NCBI RefSeq assembly: GCF_000332295.1
Contig: NZ_KB235930.1
Location: 997,895-1,061,894, forward strand
Direction of reading: 5' to 3'
Length of the DNA stretch: 64,000 bases
Source: Fortiea contorta PCC 7126
Lineage (GTDB): Bacteria > Cyanobacteriota > Cyanobacteriia > Cyanobacteriales > Nostocaceae
A program made the position numbers and the translations under genes. Below, piece after piece: positions 63,526 to 64,000 of this stretch. Position 1 is the stretch's first letter. Each line of letters begins with the position of its first letter. The notes under the pieces were generated by a model. It was not told where the DNA came from and did no database searches. It saw only the letters and a program-made list of their open reading frames with translations.

Positions 63526-63541
63526 ATTGTCCGGGTTGTAG

Positions 63542-63559
63542 TCAGCGCTTAAGCGCTGA
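63542..63559. other. Perfect 18-bp palindrome after lepB
   Basis: TCAGCGCTTAAGCGCTGA is self-complementary throughout, 16 bp after the lepB stop. It may be a terminator stem without a T-run or a small dispersed palindrome. Confidence 0.5.
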
Positions 63560-63569
63560 AGAAGACAAA

Positions 63570-63605
63570 AACCCCTATTCCCTGTTCCCTGTTCCCTCTT
63601 CCCTC
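63570..63605. repeat. Short CCCTGTT heptamer repeat
   Basis: Four to five CCCTGTT or CCCTATT units in tandem, the reverse complement of the GGGAACA type at 13.5 kb. Intergenic, just before the last gene. Confidence 0.65.
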
Positions 63606-63633
63606 GAAAAAGAAAATATAGACGAAAATAGAA

Positions 63634-64000
63634 ATGTCAGCCGTTCCTTATCTCACCTTGACCGAAGCGAACTCAGTGCGTAATTTGCAAGAAACTCATT
63701 TAAACCGCGCTCGTGCTAGTCTGCGACAAGCGTTGTCTTGGTATGGATATCTCCGCAAGTCAGGACAGATGTCATCTAACCCGGAATTAGCGGGTTTGGT
63801 AAAACCAGAATTGGAAACGTTAAATTCTGCACTGCAAAAGCTAGACTCTAATGTAATTAAAATTGCGGTTTTCGGTTTGGTGAGTCGTGGTAAATCGGCG
63901 GTGCTGAATGCATTGTTAGGAGATAAAGTTTTGCAAACGGGGCCGTTACATGGTGTAACTCAATGGCCTCGCTCTGTCCGTTGGCAACCAGGAAACAAAG
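63634..64000 (+). CDS. GTPase of dynamin/Era-like type, N-terminal part, truncated by window edge
   Basis: The open frame runs off the end; 122 residues are visible. Helical ARASLRQALSWYGYLRKSG is followed by a GTPase P-loop, FGLVSRGKSAVLNALLG, at about residue 85, and a switch-like TGPLHGVTQWP. This N-terminus resembles a cyanobacterial GTP-binding membrane-remodelling family with C-terminal DUF697-type segments, which lie outside the window. Family placement is provisional. It starts 108 bp after lepB. Confidence 0.7.
   Translation, partial: MSAVPYLTLTEANSVRNLQETHLNRARASLRQALSWYGYLRKSGQMSSNPELAGLVKPELETLNSALQKLDSNVIKIAVFGLVSRGKSAVLNALLGDKVLQTGPLHGVTQWPRSVRWQPGNK

Overview
The window is chromosomal DNA of a cyanobacterium, most likely a filamentous Nostocales member. 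HIP1 octamers (GCGATCGC) occur throughout. There is a light-dependent protochlorophyllide reductase, a PAS-less phytochrome-like kinase, an NdbB/NDC1-type quinone reductase, several families known mainly from cyanobacteria (DUF3531, DUF3370), and many short tandem repeats of the kind common in Nostoc and Anabaena. No phage, complete insertion sequence or CRISPR array was seen.

Layout. 0-6 kb: TPR, DUF3531, Nudix and DUF3370 proteins, a small conserved protein and por. 6-13 kb: a Cph2-like histidine kinase, a NADAR protein, an emfourin/protealysin-type M4 protease pair and a methyltransferase. 13.7-24.6 kb: an SLH-anchored glycosyl hydrolase-like protein, ndbB, a HAD protein, moeA, an ABC exporter, a metallophosphoesterase and a methyltransferase. 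Two large composite repeat arrays, inverted relative to each other, flank the ndbB-to-exporter block. 24.8-29.6 kb: an NAD gene cluster on the minus strand (pncB, nadD, nrtR, nadE), with a perfect 11-bp-arm palindrome upstream of pncB that is a strong NrtR operator candidate. 30-45 kb: mostly housekeeping and envelope genes (ABC-2 exporter, ABC1/UbiB kinase, mannose-1-phosphate guanylyltransferase, LCP protein, MurJ, TPR and HEAT proteins, AmpG-like MFS).

45.4-56.6 kb is the most notable region, a DNA phosphorothioation (Dnd) island. dndC, dndD and dndE lie on the minus strand with dndB divergent. A second minus-strand block carries a phosphorothioation-associated DEAD-box restriction-type protein, a possible decayed small ORF, a new 57-residue ORF whose stop overlaps the start of a second DndD-like SMC ATPase (ATGA), a Uma2-type nuclease and a phosphorothioation-associated protein 4 homologue. 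No dedicated dndA lies inside the block. An iscS-type cysteine desulfurase lies 2.1 kb beyond it and is preceded, 2 nt apart, by a PD-(D/E)XK nuclease-like gene.

56.7-64 kb: lexA with a perfect LexA box, argF, tRNA-Thr(TGT), iscS, a Ser/Thr kinase with zinc ribbon and RDD domain, a peroxiredoxin with a structured-RNA candidate upstream, lepB and a truncated dynamin/Era-like GTPase at the edge. Where a TTG or GTG start gave an implausible N-terminus, starts were moved to an internal ATG, or to a GTG with a ribosome binding site. Family names come from recognition of the translated sequence, not from database searches.
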